Below, piece after piece: positions 54,729 to 63,028 of a stretch of 64,000 nt of DNA. The notes under the pieces were generated by a model that was given only the letters and a program-made list of their open reading frames with translations, was not told where the DNA came from and ran no database searches. The position numbers and the translations under genes were made by a program. The stretch spans positions 1-64,000 of the forward strand of contig NZ_JARJHT010000002.1 of assembly GCF_029269745.1 (NCBI RefSeq), read 5' to 3'. This DNA comes from Polluticoccus soli (GTDB lineage Bacteria; Bacteroidota; Bacteroidia; Chitinophagales; Chitinophagaceae). Position 1 is the first letter of the stretch; the number at the start of each line of letters is the position of its first letter.

Positions 54729-57002
54729 ATGGTAAAAAAAGCTATTTTATTATTATCTGCACTAGCCGGTCTAAACGGCGCGGCTAATGCGCAAAAGTGT
54801 GCCACTGATGAGTATCAGCGGGATCTCATTAAACTCAATCCCAAAGTAGCCGAGGTTCAGCAAGCTCTGGAGATGTACCTGAAAGGTGCGAATCTCAAAA
54901 CAACGGCATCTTCTTACAAAGCGTTCCAGGATTCGATCTACGCCGCTGAAACTGCTACAAGGCTTTATGTCCCTGTTGTTGTACACGTGATACACGACTA
55001 CGGTACAGAGTACGTATCAGACAACGAGATCTTTACCATGATCAAAGAACTGAATCAGGTTTACAATGCTCAAAATGACCTTTCTGCTGTAATAGCTCCT
55101 TTTAAACAATACATTGGTAAAGCAAATATCGAATTCCGTCTTGCACAGAAAGATCCCCTGGGTAATCGTACAAACGGGATCACTCGCCGTCAGTCTTACC
55201 TGAGACTTGGTGGTGACGATCAGGCGAAATTTGACCAATGGTCACCAGAAAGGTACCTGAATATTTGGCTGATCAATGTTATCGGCAGAGGTGTAGCCGG
55301 AGGTACGGTACTGGCGTACGCTACATTACCTTCAGGTGCTGCGAGCTTCCCTTATAACGATGGTGTTATTTCTCGCGCTGACAGGATCACAAACGATATG
55401 ACAATTCCACACGAAGTAGGTCACTATCTCAACCTGTTGCACGTATGGAACAGCAGCCAGGTCGATGTTGGTCAGGCTTGCGGCGATGACGAGGTAGATG
55501 ATACGCCGCCTACAAAAGGCCACTTCAGTACTTGTCCTCTGAACGATACAGAATGTGCAAGCAATTACTACAAAGTATATCCTTATGCTGCTAACGGTGG
55601 TCCGGTGGTTAATGATACAATCGACTACCCAGATACTGCCAACGTTCAAAATATAATGGACTACAGTAACTGTACTAACATGTTCAGTAAGCTCCAGGTG
55701 ATGCGCATGCGTACAACCCTCAAAAGCCCGGTGGCAAAGAGGGATCAGCTTGTAACTCCTTTGACACACAGCGCAACTGGTATTTTCGATCCTCAGGATA
55801 TTCCGCCAGTTGCAGAATTTTCTGTTGAAAAACTGACAGTTCCATTTGCTGCTGAAAGGACATATTATATGTGTGAAGATCAGCCTGCAACTTCAACTTT
55901 TGTATTCAAGAACAGGAGCTGGAGAGATACGGTAACAAGTGTTAACTGGGAATTTTCAAATGGCGGTGGTTCTGTTAGCCAGAATGCCAACCAGCTTAGC
56001 AATAATGTAAGCGTTGTGTTTACTGAGCCAGGATGGGCGACAGTAAAGCTGACTGCTACAAGTAATGCAGGTGCGACTACTGTAGAAACTAAGTCTGTAT
56101 ATGTTGCTAACCGCGACTACACTGTTCCTGCCGGCTATTACCAGGAGTTCAACCAGAACGAATACGATCAATGGCCTTCATTCAACTACTATAACAATGC
56201 TACAAAATGGGAAGTTGATAACAATGCAGGTTTTCATGATAAGACTTGTATGGTTTACCGCGGTTACGACCCACGTACAAGCCCTCAATGGTATGTAGGT
56301 ATGCACAAGGGCGACTATGATGATTTCTTTACTCCTGCATACGATCTGTCGGGTATGACTAGCGGCGATTGCAACATCAACTTCATGACTTCAGGTGCGT
56401 TCCGTACCAGCTTCTCAGATTTCATGAAAGATACGCTGGAGCTGGCTTATTCAACTGACTGTGGCGCAACATGGCGTAAATTCGACAGGTTGACGAAAGC
56501 TGACTTGGCTAATAAAGGTACTTATAGCGGTAAATATGCACCACTTTGGCAAGGTGACTGGGCACTGCAAAGCAGGAATATCCCGGCAGCTGCAAGGACT
56601 TCTAAAACATTCTTCCGCTTCCGTTACATTCCAAGCGTTGATGAAACTGCAAATACAAACGTGTTCATCGGTACCAGCAACAACTTCTACCTTGATCGTA
56701 TCAACGTGAGCAACTTCCCGCTGGGTCTGAACACAGTGATGAGCGACAATAAGAACGTTGCAGTGGCTCCGAACCCAACCAATGGTAACTCATTCGTTGT
56801 TGTACAAGCTAACGGTAGCGATAATGCTACAGTTCAGGTTACAGATCTTACAGGTCGTGTTGTTTACCGTGTACAGCAGCAAATGTCAGCCGGTGCTAAC
56901 CGTATCGAGATCCCTGCAACAGCTATCGCTGTGAAAGGTGTTTACATGGTACAGGTTGTAACTGGTGGCCAAACACACACTGAAAAACTGGTTTCTTACT
57001 AA
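54729..57002 (+). CDS. Secreted M43 (pappalysin-like) zinc metalloprotease with T9SS sorting domain
   Basis: The 757-residue product has a signal (MVKKAILLLSALAGLNGAAN...AQ). The zinc motif is HEVGHYLNLLH, an HExxHxxNxxH variant in which Asn takes the usual Gly place; the Met-turn is NIMDYSNCTNMFSKLQVMRM. A PKD-like domain (VNWEFSNGGGSVSQNANQLS, FTEPGWATVKLTATSNAG) follows, then a sandwich domain and a type A sorting end (VAPNPTNGNSFVVVQ, TDLTGRVVYRV). It would cleave proteins outside the cell after T9SS export. It is a single-gene transcript with a terminator at 57022. Confidence 0.92.
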   Translation: MVKKAILLLSALAGLNGAANAQKCATDEYQRDLIKLNPKVAEVQQALEMYLKGANLKTTASSYKAFQDSIYAAETATRLYVPVVVHVIHDYGTEYVSDNEIFTMIKELNQVYNAQNDLSAVIAPFKQYIGKANIEFRLAQKDPLGNRTNGITRRQSYLRLGGDDQAKFDQWSPERYLNIWLINVIGRGVAGGTVLAYATLPSGAASFPYNDGVISRADRITNDMTIPHEVGHYLNLLHVWNSSQVDVGQACGDDEVDDTPPTKGHFSTCPLNDTECASNYYKVYPYAANGGPVVNDTIDYPDTANVQNIMDYSNCTNMFSKLQVMRMRTTLKSPVAKRDQLVTPLTHSATGIFDPQDIPPVAEFSVEKLTVPFAAERTYYMCEDQPATSTFVFKNRSWRDTVTSVNWEFSNGGGSVSQNANQLSNNVSVVFTEPGWATVKLTATSNAGATTVETKSVYVANRDYTVPAGYYQEFNQNEYDQWPSFNYYNNATKWEVDNNAGFHDKTCMVYRGYDPRTSPQWYVGMHKGDYDDFFTPAYDLSGMTSGDCNINFMTSGAFRTSFSDFMKDTLELAYSTDCGATWRKFDRLTKADLANKGTYSGKYAPLWQGDWALQSRNIPAAARTSKTFFRFRYIPSVDETANTNVFIGTSNNFYLDRINVSNFPLGLNTVMSDNKNVAVAPNPTNGNSFVVVQANGSDNATVQVTDLTGRVVYRVQQQMSAGANRIEIPATAIAVKGVYMVQVVTGGQTHTEKLVSY

Positions 57003-57021
57003 TAGCTTTTTTGCTCGATAC

Positions 57022-57056
57022 ACAATGCCTCCGCAAAACGGAGGCATTGTTGTTTT
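57022..57056 (+). terminator. Terminator of the M43 protease gene
   Basis: A perfect 12-bp stem (ACAATGCCTCCG / CGGAGGCATTGT) with a 5-nt loop is followed by TGTTTT. Confidence 0.85.
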
Positions 57057-57108
57057 AATCGCTTTGGTAATTATCTTTTTTTTGTGTTCTTTAGTCCGAT
57101 TTAGCTTT

Positions 57109-57116
57109 TATTTTTG
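57109..57116 (+). promoter_or_regulatory. -7 promoter element for ftsE
   Basis: TATTTTTG matches TAnnTTTG exactly and ends 15 bases before ATG 57132. Confidence 0.4.
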
Positions 57117-57131
57117 TTACAAATTCCAGCA

Positions 57132-57824
57132 ATGACCGATTCAAAGATTGTATCGTTGAGAAACGCTAACATTTATCAAGGTAAGGCACTGATACTGGGT
57201 GACGTAAATTTCGAAGTGAACAGTTCGGAGTTTGTTTATCTAATCGGTAAAACTGGTAGCGGTAAATCCAGTCTGTTGAAGACGTTATATGGTGATCTGT
57301 ATTTGACCGATGGCGAGGGGCAGGTAGCGGGCTTTGATTTGAAGCAATTGAAATGGCAGACTGTACCATTGCTGCGTCGCAACCTGGGTATCGTTTTCCA
57401 GGACTTCCGCCTGCTTACAGACAGGAATGTTTACGACAACCTGGAGTTTGTGCTAAAGGCTACTGGCTGGAAGGACAAAGCGCTGATGAAGGAAAAGATC
57501 GAAAATGTATTGGCTAAAGTAGGCTTGAAAAATAAGGGAGATAAGATGCCTTACGAAATGTCTGGCGGGGAGCAGCAGCGTGTGGATATTGCACGTGCTC
57601 TGCTCAACAATCCCAAGTTGATACTTGCAGATGAGCCTACCGGTAACCTCGACCCAGATACAACAGAAGAGATAATGCAGCTGCTTTTCAACATCTGCCG
57701 TGATTACCATACTGCATTCATAATGGCTACCCACGATTATTCTATCATCCAGAAGTTTCCTGCAAGGGTAGTTCGTATAGAACAGGGAGCAGTTAAGGAA
57801 ATATCTGCAGCAGGTATTGATTAA
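57132..57824 (+). CDS. ftsE: FtsE-like cell-division ABC ATPase
   Basis: From ATG 57132 the protein has 230 residues; the frame upstream starts with TTG at 57114 and is not preferred. Motifs: Walker [10 protein letters not shown], signature [16 protein letters not shown], Walker [14 protein letters not shown]-loop ATHDY. The short length and the N-terminal [15 protein letters not shown] are typical of FtsE. With FtsX (elsewhere) it activates peptidoglycan hydrolases at the septum. It overlaps the 3' end of the convergent glycosyltransferase gene by 4 bp. A LolD-type ATPase is the main alternative. Confidence 0.8.
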   Translation: MTDSKIVSLRNANIYQGKALILGDVNFEVNSSEFVYLIGKTGSGKSSLLKTLYGDLYLTDGEGQVAGFDLKQLKWQTVPLLRRNLGIVFQDFRLLTDRNVYDNLEFVLKATGWKDKALMKEKIENVLAKVGLKNKGDKMPYEMSGGEQQRVDIARALLNNPKLILADEPTGNLDPDTTEEIMQLLFNICRDYHTAFIMATHDYSIIQKFPARVVRIEQGAVKEISAAGID

Positions 57825-58594
57825 TTACCACTTACGGTTTTGTACAAGTGTTTGCCAAGACTGTAAGTGTAAAGGAATGGCAGCATTGGTAAAAATAGTG
57901 GGTTAAGTCGCACAAGGCGTCTGAATGCACGTAATTCACCTTTGCGCATTTCCCACTTGTTCTCGCTGATACCCCCTTCTGATAATACTGGTCGGCCTAT
58001 TTGTGTAAGTGGTATGTCTATGAAATATGCTTTGTGCTTATACGCTATGCGAAGCCAGAGATCATAATCTTCCATATACCGCATCGATGGTTCAAAGCGA
58101 AACTCTTTGCTATTCGTAATGACCGCGCATGGCGTAGCTACCGGATTGCGGGTAAGAAACTTCACGAATGGAGTTTGATAAAGCACAGCTCCTTGGGGAC
58201 TGGTAATTGTGCGTATATCCTGAAGCGTATAGCTGTGGTATAAAAAGCTGATATCCGGTTTAGCACTTAGTATTGAGGCGACAAGCTCCAGCTTTTGTTC
58301 ATGCCATAGGTCATCTGCATCAAGGAAGGCGATGTAATCGCCCGAGGCGGCATCTAGTCCTTTGTTCCGCGCTACGGCGCTGCCGCAGTTTTGAAGGAGT
58401 TGTATGTGCTTTACTCGTTCTCCAAACGACTCGATCAGTTCTCCGGTGTTATCACTGCTTGTATCATTTATTACAATGATCTCGTAAGGGGCATGTGTTT
58501 GTTCTAACGCTGATTCAATTGCTCTTACAATCGTTTTGCCCGCATTATAGGCAGGTATAATTACGCTAAACCTAATATCCTCACTGTTCATCAA
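57821..58594 (-). CDS. Glycosyltransferase family 2
   Basis: The 257-residue protein starts MMNSEDIRFSVIIPAYNAGK, with GT-A motifs IIVINDTSSDNTGELIE, GSAVARNKGLDAASGDYIAF and the DxD site FLDADDLWHEQ; a C-terminal YMEDYDLWLRIAYKHKAYF holds the ED acceptor-site pair. No membrane span. Probably adds a sugar to a surface polysaccharide. It overlaps the upstream GT4 gene by 14 bp, so they are co-expressed. Confidence 0.9.
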   Translation of the reverse strand: MMNSEDIRFSVIIPAYNAGKTIVRAIESALEQTHAPYEIIVINDTSSDNTGELIESFGERVKHIQLLQNCGSAVARNKGLDAASGDYIAFLDADDLWHEQKLELVASILSAKPDISFLYHSYTLQDIRTITSPQGAVLYQTPFVKFLTRNPVATPCAVITNSKEFRFEPSMRYMEDYDLWLRIAYKHKAYFIDIPLTQIGRPVLSEGGISENKWEMRKGELRAFRRLVRLNPLFLPMLPFLYTYSLGKHLYKTVSGN

Positions 58595-59684
58595 ATAGTC
58601 TTTTATATACGCCTAATAAACGTTTTTCTTCCTCCTGCCAGCAATATACCTCACGCGCCTTTAAGCAGTTTTGCTGGAGTGAAGTGTAATAGGTATTGTC
58701 GGTAAGCATTTTATTCAAAGCTGCAGCTATCGACTCGGGGTTGACAGTATCTAATAATTCTGCTACTTTAAATTGGTTGTTGATCTTTTCATACTCTGGG
58801 TAACGAACACAGAGTTGTGGCACGCCACTGTGCATATAATCAAAGAACCTGTTGGCCAGCGAAAGCTCATTGCTCTTGCTGGTAGCAACAAACAGCGTAA
58901 TGCCGACATAGGCGTTGATGGTGTATTCTGGTAGTTCTGCTGGAGGTATGTATCCTTTGAAGATGATCTTGTCCTCAAGGCCCATTTCTTGTGTTAGCTG
59001 TTTGGCTTGCGCGTAAAAATTTCCTTCACCGCAGATGATGAGTTTTGCTTCTACGTGTTTCATCGCTGCTATCAGCTCCGGAAAGCAGCGGCCGTGATTC
59101 ACGGCGCCCTGATACAGTATGTATTTGTTGATTTTTTGTGGTATAGTGATGGGACGCAGCACAGTAGCATTGCGGACTATCGCATATTCAACACCATACA
59201 TGCGCCGATACTCGTCCACATAGCTTTGGTTGACGGTGTATCCGTGCTTGAAATTGGGCACGGTATATCGTTCTATTGCATACCACATTTTCTGGATGGC
59301 AGGCCGCGATACGACTTCTTCTATCTCGCAAAACAACTCGTGCGCATCATACACTCTGGGTATTCCTCTAAGCTTCGATACCTGGTACACGGGCAAGATC
59401 GTATCGAGATCGATGGCGCATACGGCGTCCATCTTTTTGGTAAGCAGGTAAAAGAACAACTTCAGGTTGTACAACGCATAAAATAATTTCCCCTGGTCTA
59501 CTCGTTGTTTAAGTCGAACTTGTTTGAATGGCCGTGGTATTAATGGCTTGCTGCTGGGACGTTTCCTGCCGACAAGTGTTACCTCATAACCCGCATTATG
59601 CAACGAGGTACAAATGCGTATCATCCTCTGGTCGTAATTGGGATCAGAAGTTATGGTCAGTACAATGTGTTTCTTCGCACTCAT
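58581..59684 (-). CDS. Glycosyltransferase family 4 (GT-B)
   Basis: The 367-residue GT-B enzyme has an N-terminal Rossmann half (IVLTITSDPNYDQRMIRICT, CTSLHNAGYEVTLVGR), a central IVRNATVLRPI linker and a C-terminal donor half with LIICGEGNFYAQAKQL, GYIPPAELPEYTINAYVGIT and RFFDYMHSGVPQLCVRYPEY. It is in the middle of a three-gene operon (formyltransferase 4 bp overlap upstream, GT2 14 bp overlap downstream). Confidence 0.88.
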   Translation of the reverse strand: MSAKKHIVLTITSDPNYDQRMIRICTSLHNAGYEVTLVGRKRPSSKPLIPRPFKQVRLKQRVDQGKLFYALYNLKLFFYLLTKKMDAVCAIDLDTILPVYQVSKLRGIPRVYDAHELFCEIEEVVSRPAIQKMWYAIERYTVPNFKHGYTVNQSYVDEYRRMYGVEYAIVRNATVLRPITIPQKINKYILYQGAVNHGRCFPELIAAMKHVEAKLIICGEGNFYAQAKQLTQEMGLEDKIIFKGYIPPAELPEYTINAYVGITLFVATSKSNELSLANRFFDYMHSGVPQLCVRYPEYEKINNQFKVAELLDTVNPESIAAALNKMLTDNTYYTSLQQNCLKAREVYCWQEEEKRLLGVYKRLFDEQ

Positions 59685-60427
59685 GAGGCCGTGGTAGAGA
59701 AGTAAATTTTTTCACCATTGATCTCTGCATAGGGAGGCTCAAAGCCGGGCATTGCAGTTGCGCGAATGTGGCGCTCTATCTTTTCCCTATCCCAGCTAAG
59801 GTCGATCCTTTTCAAGTCTCCAACCTCTTGCCTGAAATGCAGCGAAGTGCCGTATTTATGTACCAGCGATTGTTGCGATACAGGAGTATAGTTGCCATTG
59901 ACGATATGCTTCAGCGTTTGCTGGAATAACAATACAGAAGCGTTGAACGTAAGTTTATATAGATCGTTTACCCAGAGATTGTCCGGTATGGGAAATCTTT
60001 TCTGAAACAGTATCGCACCATGGTCGATGCGTTCGTCTATCTGGTGTATAGTGGTGCCGAATTCTGATTTTTCTTCCAGTATGGCGTATGAGAACTGGTT
60101 GCTACCTCTGTACTCGGGCAATGGCGCCATATGCAGGTTCACCGCAATTTGGCTGGCTTTCCTGATGTGCTCTCCTTTTAAGATCTGGTGGTATTGGACG
60201 GAATAGATAATGTCGCATTCGGGCAATGCATCGAGGCTCTCAAGCACCGGCACGCTATATTCTTTTGCCAGGCTTACCAGGTCGTTATCGCCACTAAATT
60301 CCTTTCTCTGCTGCGTCAGTATGCCGGATACTTCCACATTCAGCTGCTCTTGCACCCCTAACAGGTATTGCAAGCACCGGTAGCCGATCGGCTTCGAACC
60401 AAGGAAAACTATTTTCTTCCGTACCAT
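59681..60427 (-). CDS. Formyltransferase-family protein (sugar or amino-sugar formylation likely)
   Basis: From ATG 60427 (MVRKKIVFLGSKPIGYRCLQ) the product has 248 residues; the frame to 60487 overlaps the divergent gene and is rejected. The fold markers are VNLHMAPLPEYRGSNQFSYA (catalytic Asn and His) and the IDERIDHGAILFQKRFPIPD stretch with the catalytic Asp. It lacks the C-terminal tRNA-binding domain of a full methionyl-tRNA formyltransferase, and the neighbours are glycosyltransferases, so it more likely N-formylates an amino-sugar nucleotide. It is the first gene of the operon. Confidence 0.8.
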   Translation of the reverse strand: MVRKKIVFLGSKPIGYRCLQYLLGVQEQLNVEVSGILTQQRKEFSGDNDLVSLAKEYSVPVLESLDALPECDIIYSVQYHQILKGEHIRKASQIAVNLHMAPLPEYRGSNQFSYAILEEKSEFGTTIHQIDERIDHGAILFQKRFPIPDNLWVNDLYKLTFNASVLLFQQTLKHIVNGNYTPVSQQSLVHKYGTSLHFRQEVGDLKRIDLSWDREKIERHIRATAMPGFEPPYAEINGEKIYFSTTAS

Positions 60428-60431
60428 CGGG

Positions 60432-60439
60432 TAAAAATA
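60432..60439 (-). promoter_or_regulatory. Candidate -7 element for the formyltransferase operon
   Basis: TATTTTTA on the minus strand ends 4 bases before ATG 60427; last base differs from consensus. Confidence 0.3.
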
Positions 60440-60459
60440 AACGTTTTCAACTTGGATTT

Positions 60460-60467
60460 TATTTTTG
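60460..60467 (+). promoter_or_regulatory. -7 promoter element for the divergent glycosyltransferase gene
   Basis: TATTTTTG matches TAnnTTTG exactly, 13 bases before ATG 60481; together with the minus element it forms a compact divergent promoter. Confidence 0.45.
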
Positions 60468-60480
60468 TAACTCGCATTCC

Positions 60481-61689
60481 ATGTCATCGCGACGCATATT
60501 GATATTGACCAACCGTGTGCCGTACCCGCTCAGCGACGGAGGCAACCTTGCCATGAAGGCAATGATAGACGGTTATCGTGACGAGGGCTGGGATGTGTGT
60601 CTACTCACGATGAATACCTCGCGTCATTACGTAGAGCCGCGTATAATTCATTCGGCTTATCCCGGCGTCAGGGTAGAGATAGTAGACGTCAATAATGATG
60701 TGAAGCCCATTCCGGCACTAATGAACTACCTGCTCGACTCTCTGCCCAATCATGCTGCGCGGTTCAATAAGCCCGAGTTCAGGCAAAGACTAGTGGAACT
60801 TTTGAACGAGCTTAAGCCAGACGTTGTACAGCTGGAGAGTGTATTTCTTTCTGAATACTTGCCCGAGATACGGAAGACAACCGGGCTTGCCGTGTTGCGC
60901 ATGCACAATGTAGAATGGCAAGTATGGGCGCGGGTAGCGAGAGAAACAAAATCGTTAGTAAAAAAAATCTACCTGCAGGATCTGGCAAAGCGTATTCGCA
61001 AATACGAACAAAGGGTTTGGGCACAGTTCGATCTTTTGCTGGCTATAACTGAAGTAGACGCAGCCATCGCAAAAACATATAATGACAAGGTATTGACCGT
61101 GCCATTTGGGGTTGATACAACAAATGTGCGCGAAGTTCAACTCGCCCGCGACTGGAAGGCGTATCATCTCGGTGCCATGGACTGGTTGCCCAATGCAGAA
61201 GCGATTAGTTGGTTTCTTAAAGAAATATGGCCTGCCATTCGTCAAAAAAATCCGTCGCTTACCTTTTACTATGCCGGAAGGAATATGCCTGATAGTTTCA
61301 GAACTATGAATATTCCGGGGGCGATATGTGCCGGCGAGGTGCCGAATGCCGATGAATTTATTGCCGATAAAAATATACTGGTAGTGCCGTTGCGGTCGGG
61401 TGGTGGCATCAGGGTTAAAATACTGGAAGCAATGGCCGCAGGAAAGCTGGTAGTGAGCACAACGGTGGGCATGCAGGGTATTGAGGCTGTTGCTGGCAAA
61501 CACTACTTCCAGGCCAATAATCCAGGCGAATTCACCAAGGCTTTAAGCAGAATAGTAGCCGATCCTGCAATGGCAAGGCAAATAGCCATGAACGGGCAGG
61601 AGCTGGCAACCGGACGCTACGATAGACACCATATTGCGCATCGGCTGGCCGAGGAACTAGGTTATATGTTGAAAAATAAGACTGTGTAA
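60481..61689 (+). CDS. Glycosyltransferase family 4
   Basis: The 402-residue GT-B enzyme starts MSSRRILILTNRVPYPLSDG, the glycine-rich acceptor-side entry. The donor half shows LTVPFGVDTTNVRE, GAMDWLPNAEAISWFLKEIW, and the diagnostic PLRSGGGIRVKILEAMAAGK with the Glu that binds the sugar nucleotide. It belongs to the type that resembles XrtA/PEP-CTERM-linked glycosyltransferases, as does the incomplete gene at 63029. It runs divergently from the formyltransferase operon. Confidence 0.9.
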   Translation: MSSRRILILTNRVPYPLSDGGNLAMKAMIDGYRDEGWDVCLLTMNTSRHYVEPRIIHSAYPGVRVEIVDVNNDVKPIPALMNYLLDSLPNHAARFNKPEFRQRLVELLNELKPDVVQLESVFLSEYLPEIRKTTGLAVLRMHNVEWQVWARVARETKSLVKKIYLQDLAKRIRKYEQRVWAQFDLLLAITEVDAAIAKTYNDKVLTVPFGVDTTNVREVQLARDWKAYHLGAMDWLPNAEAISWFLKEIWPAIRQKNPSLTFYYAGRNMPDSFRTMNIPGAICAGEVPNADEFIADKNILVVPLRSGGGIRVKILEAMAAGKLVVSTTVGMQGIEAVAGKHYFQANNPGEFTKALSRIVADPAMARQIAMNGQELATGRYDRHHIAHRLAEELGYMLKNKTV

Positions 61690-61765
61690 TGGGTCTCAGC
61701 CTGCTTTTTTACCGCTTTATCTGTATTAACTATAAATCCATATCTCATTTAGATACAATTGGTAG

Positions 61766-61773
61766 TAAATTTG
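61766..61773 (+). promoter_or_regulatory. -7 promoter element for ribBA
   Basis: TAAATTTG matches TAnnTTTG exactly, 28 bases before ATG 61802. No FMN riboswitch is visible in the 112-bp gap. Confidence 0.4.
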
Positions 61774-61801
61774 CAAAATAGAACACACAGAGGGCTATTT
61801 T

Positions 61802-63001
61802 ATGTTGGATACTATTGAATCTGCACTGGAGGATCTGAGGCAAGGGAAACTGTTGATAGTTGTAGATGACGAAGACAGGGAAAATGAAGGCGATTTCATT
61901 ACCGCCGCAAGAAATGTAACTCCCGAGATCATCAATTTCATGTCGAAGCACGGACGCGGTCTTATCTGCGCGCCGATAACCGAGCAGCGTTGCGAGGAGC
62001 TGAAGCTGAATTTGATGGTGGAGAATAACACTGTTTTGCACCAAACACCGTTCACTGTTTCGGTTGACCTGATAGGTCAGGGCTGCACTACAGGTATCTC
62101 AGCGCACGACCGCGCGAAGACCGTACAGGCACTTATCGATCCGAATACAAAACCTGAAGACCTTGGTCGCCCGGGTCATATCTTCCCGCTTCGTGCGCGT
62201 AGCGAAGGTGTGTTGCGCAGGGCTGGGCATACAGAAGCTACAGTAGATTTTGCGCGACTTGCAGGCTTTGAGCCAGCGGGTGTGTTGGTAGAGATCATGA
62301 ATGATGACGGAACAATGGCCCGTCTGCCGCAACTGAAAGAAATAGCAAAGAAATTCGACCTGAAGATAGTTTCTATCAAAGACCTGATAGAATACCGCCT
62401 GCGTACAGAAAGCCTGGTAGAGGAAGAAGTGCGTGTGCACATGCCTACAAAGCATGGCGATTTTGAACTGATAGCTTTCCGTCAAACCAATACAGGTGAG
62501 CAACATCTTGCACTGAAGAAAGGCGAGTGGGATAAAGACGAACCAGTTTTAGTGCGCGTACACAGTTCCTGCTTCACCGGCGATATCCTGCATTCGCTTC
62601 GTTGCGACTGTGGTGAACAACTGCAGGCTGCTATGGAAATGGTAGAGCATGAAGGCAAAGGCATCGTGTTATATATGAACCAGGAGGGCAGGGGCATCGG
62701 TCTTCTGAACAAACTGAAAGCGTACAAGCTGCAGGAAGAAGGTAAGGATACAGTTGAAGCAAACCTTGCTCTTGGTTTTAAGAATGATCAGCGCGACTAT
62801 GGTGTAGGTGCTCAGATATTGAGGCATCTCGGTGTATCAAAGATCCGCCTGCTGACCAACAATCCGCGCAAACGTGCAGGTTTGCTTGGTTATGGCTTGG
62901 AGATTGTAGAGAATGTAGGTATTGAGATCGCACCAAATCCACACAACGAATTTTATCTGCAAACAAAACGCGATAAGCTCGGTCACGAGATATTGAAATA
63001 G
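61802..63001 (+). CDS. ribBA: Bifunctional 3,4-dihydroxy-2-butanone 4-phosphate synthase / GTP cyclohydrolase II
   Basis: The 399-residue enzyme joins two riboflavin-pathway activities. Residues 1-200 (RibB): [53 protein letters not shown]. Residues 205-399 (RibA): [20 protein letters not shown] with the three zinc Cys, [16 protein letters not shown] and the C-terminal [16 protein letters not shown]. It supplies both branches of flavin synthesis from ribulose 5-phosphate and GTP. All catalytic motifs are intact. It has its own promoter-like element and lies inside the glycan cluster. Confidence 0.97.
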   Translation: MLDTIESALEDLRQGKLLIVVDDEDRENEGDFITAARNVTPEIINFMSKHGRGLICAPITEQRCEELKLNLMVENNTVLHQTPFTVSVDLIGQGCTTGISAHDRAKTVQALIDPNTKPEDLGRPGHIFPLRARSEGVLRRAGHTEATVDFARLAGFEPAGVLVEIMNDDGTMARLPQLKEIAKKFDLKIVSIKDLIEYRLRTESLVEEEVRVHMPTKHGDFELIAFRQTNTGEQHLALKKGEWDKDEPVLVRVHSSCFTGDILHSLRCDCGEQLQAAMEMVEHEGKGIVLYMNQEGRGIGLLNKLKAYKLQEEGKDTVEANLALGFKNDQRDYGVGAQILRHLGVSKIRLLTNNPRKRAGLLGYGLEIVENVGIEIAPNPHNEFYLQTKRDKLGHEILK

Positions 63002-63028
63002 CATCAGCCTGTATAAAGCTCCTGCGCA

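Noticed and set aside
61690-61801. FMN riboswitch upstream of ribBA
   Set aside because: The gap is short and has none of the conserved RFN-element helices that I could see.
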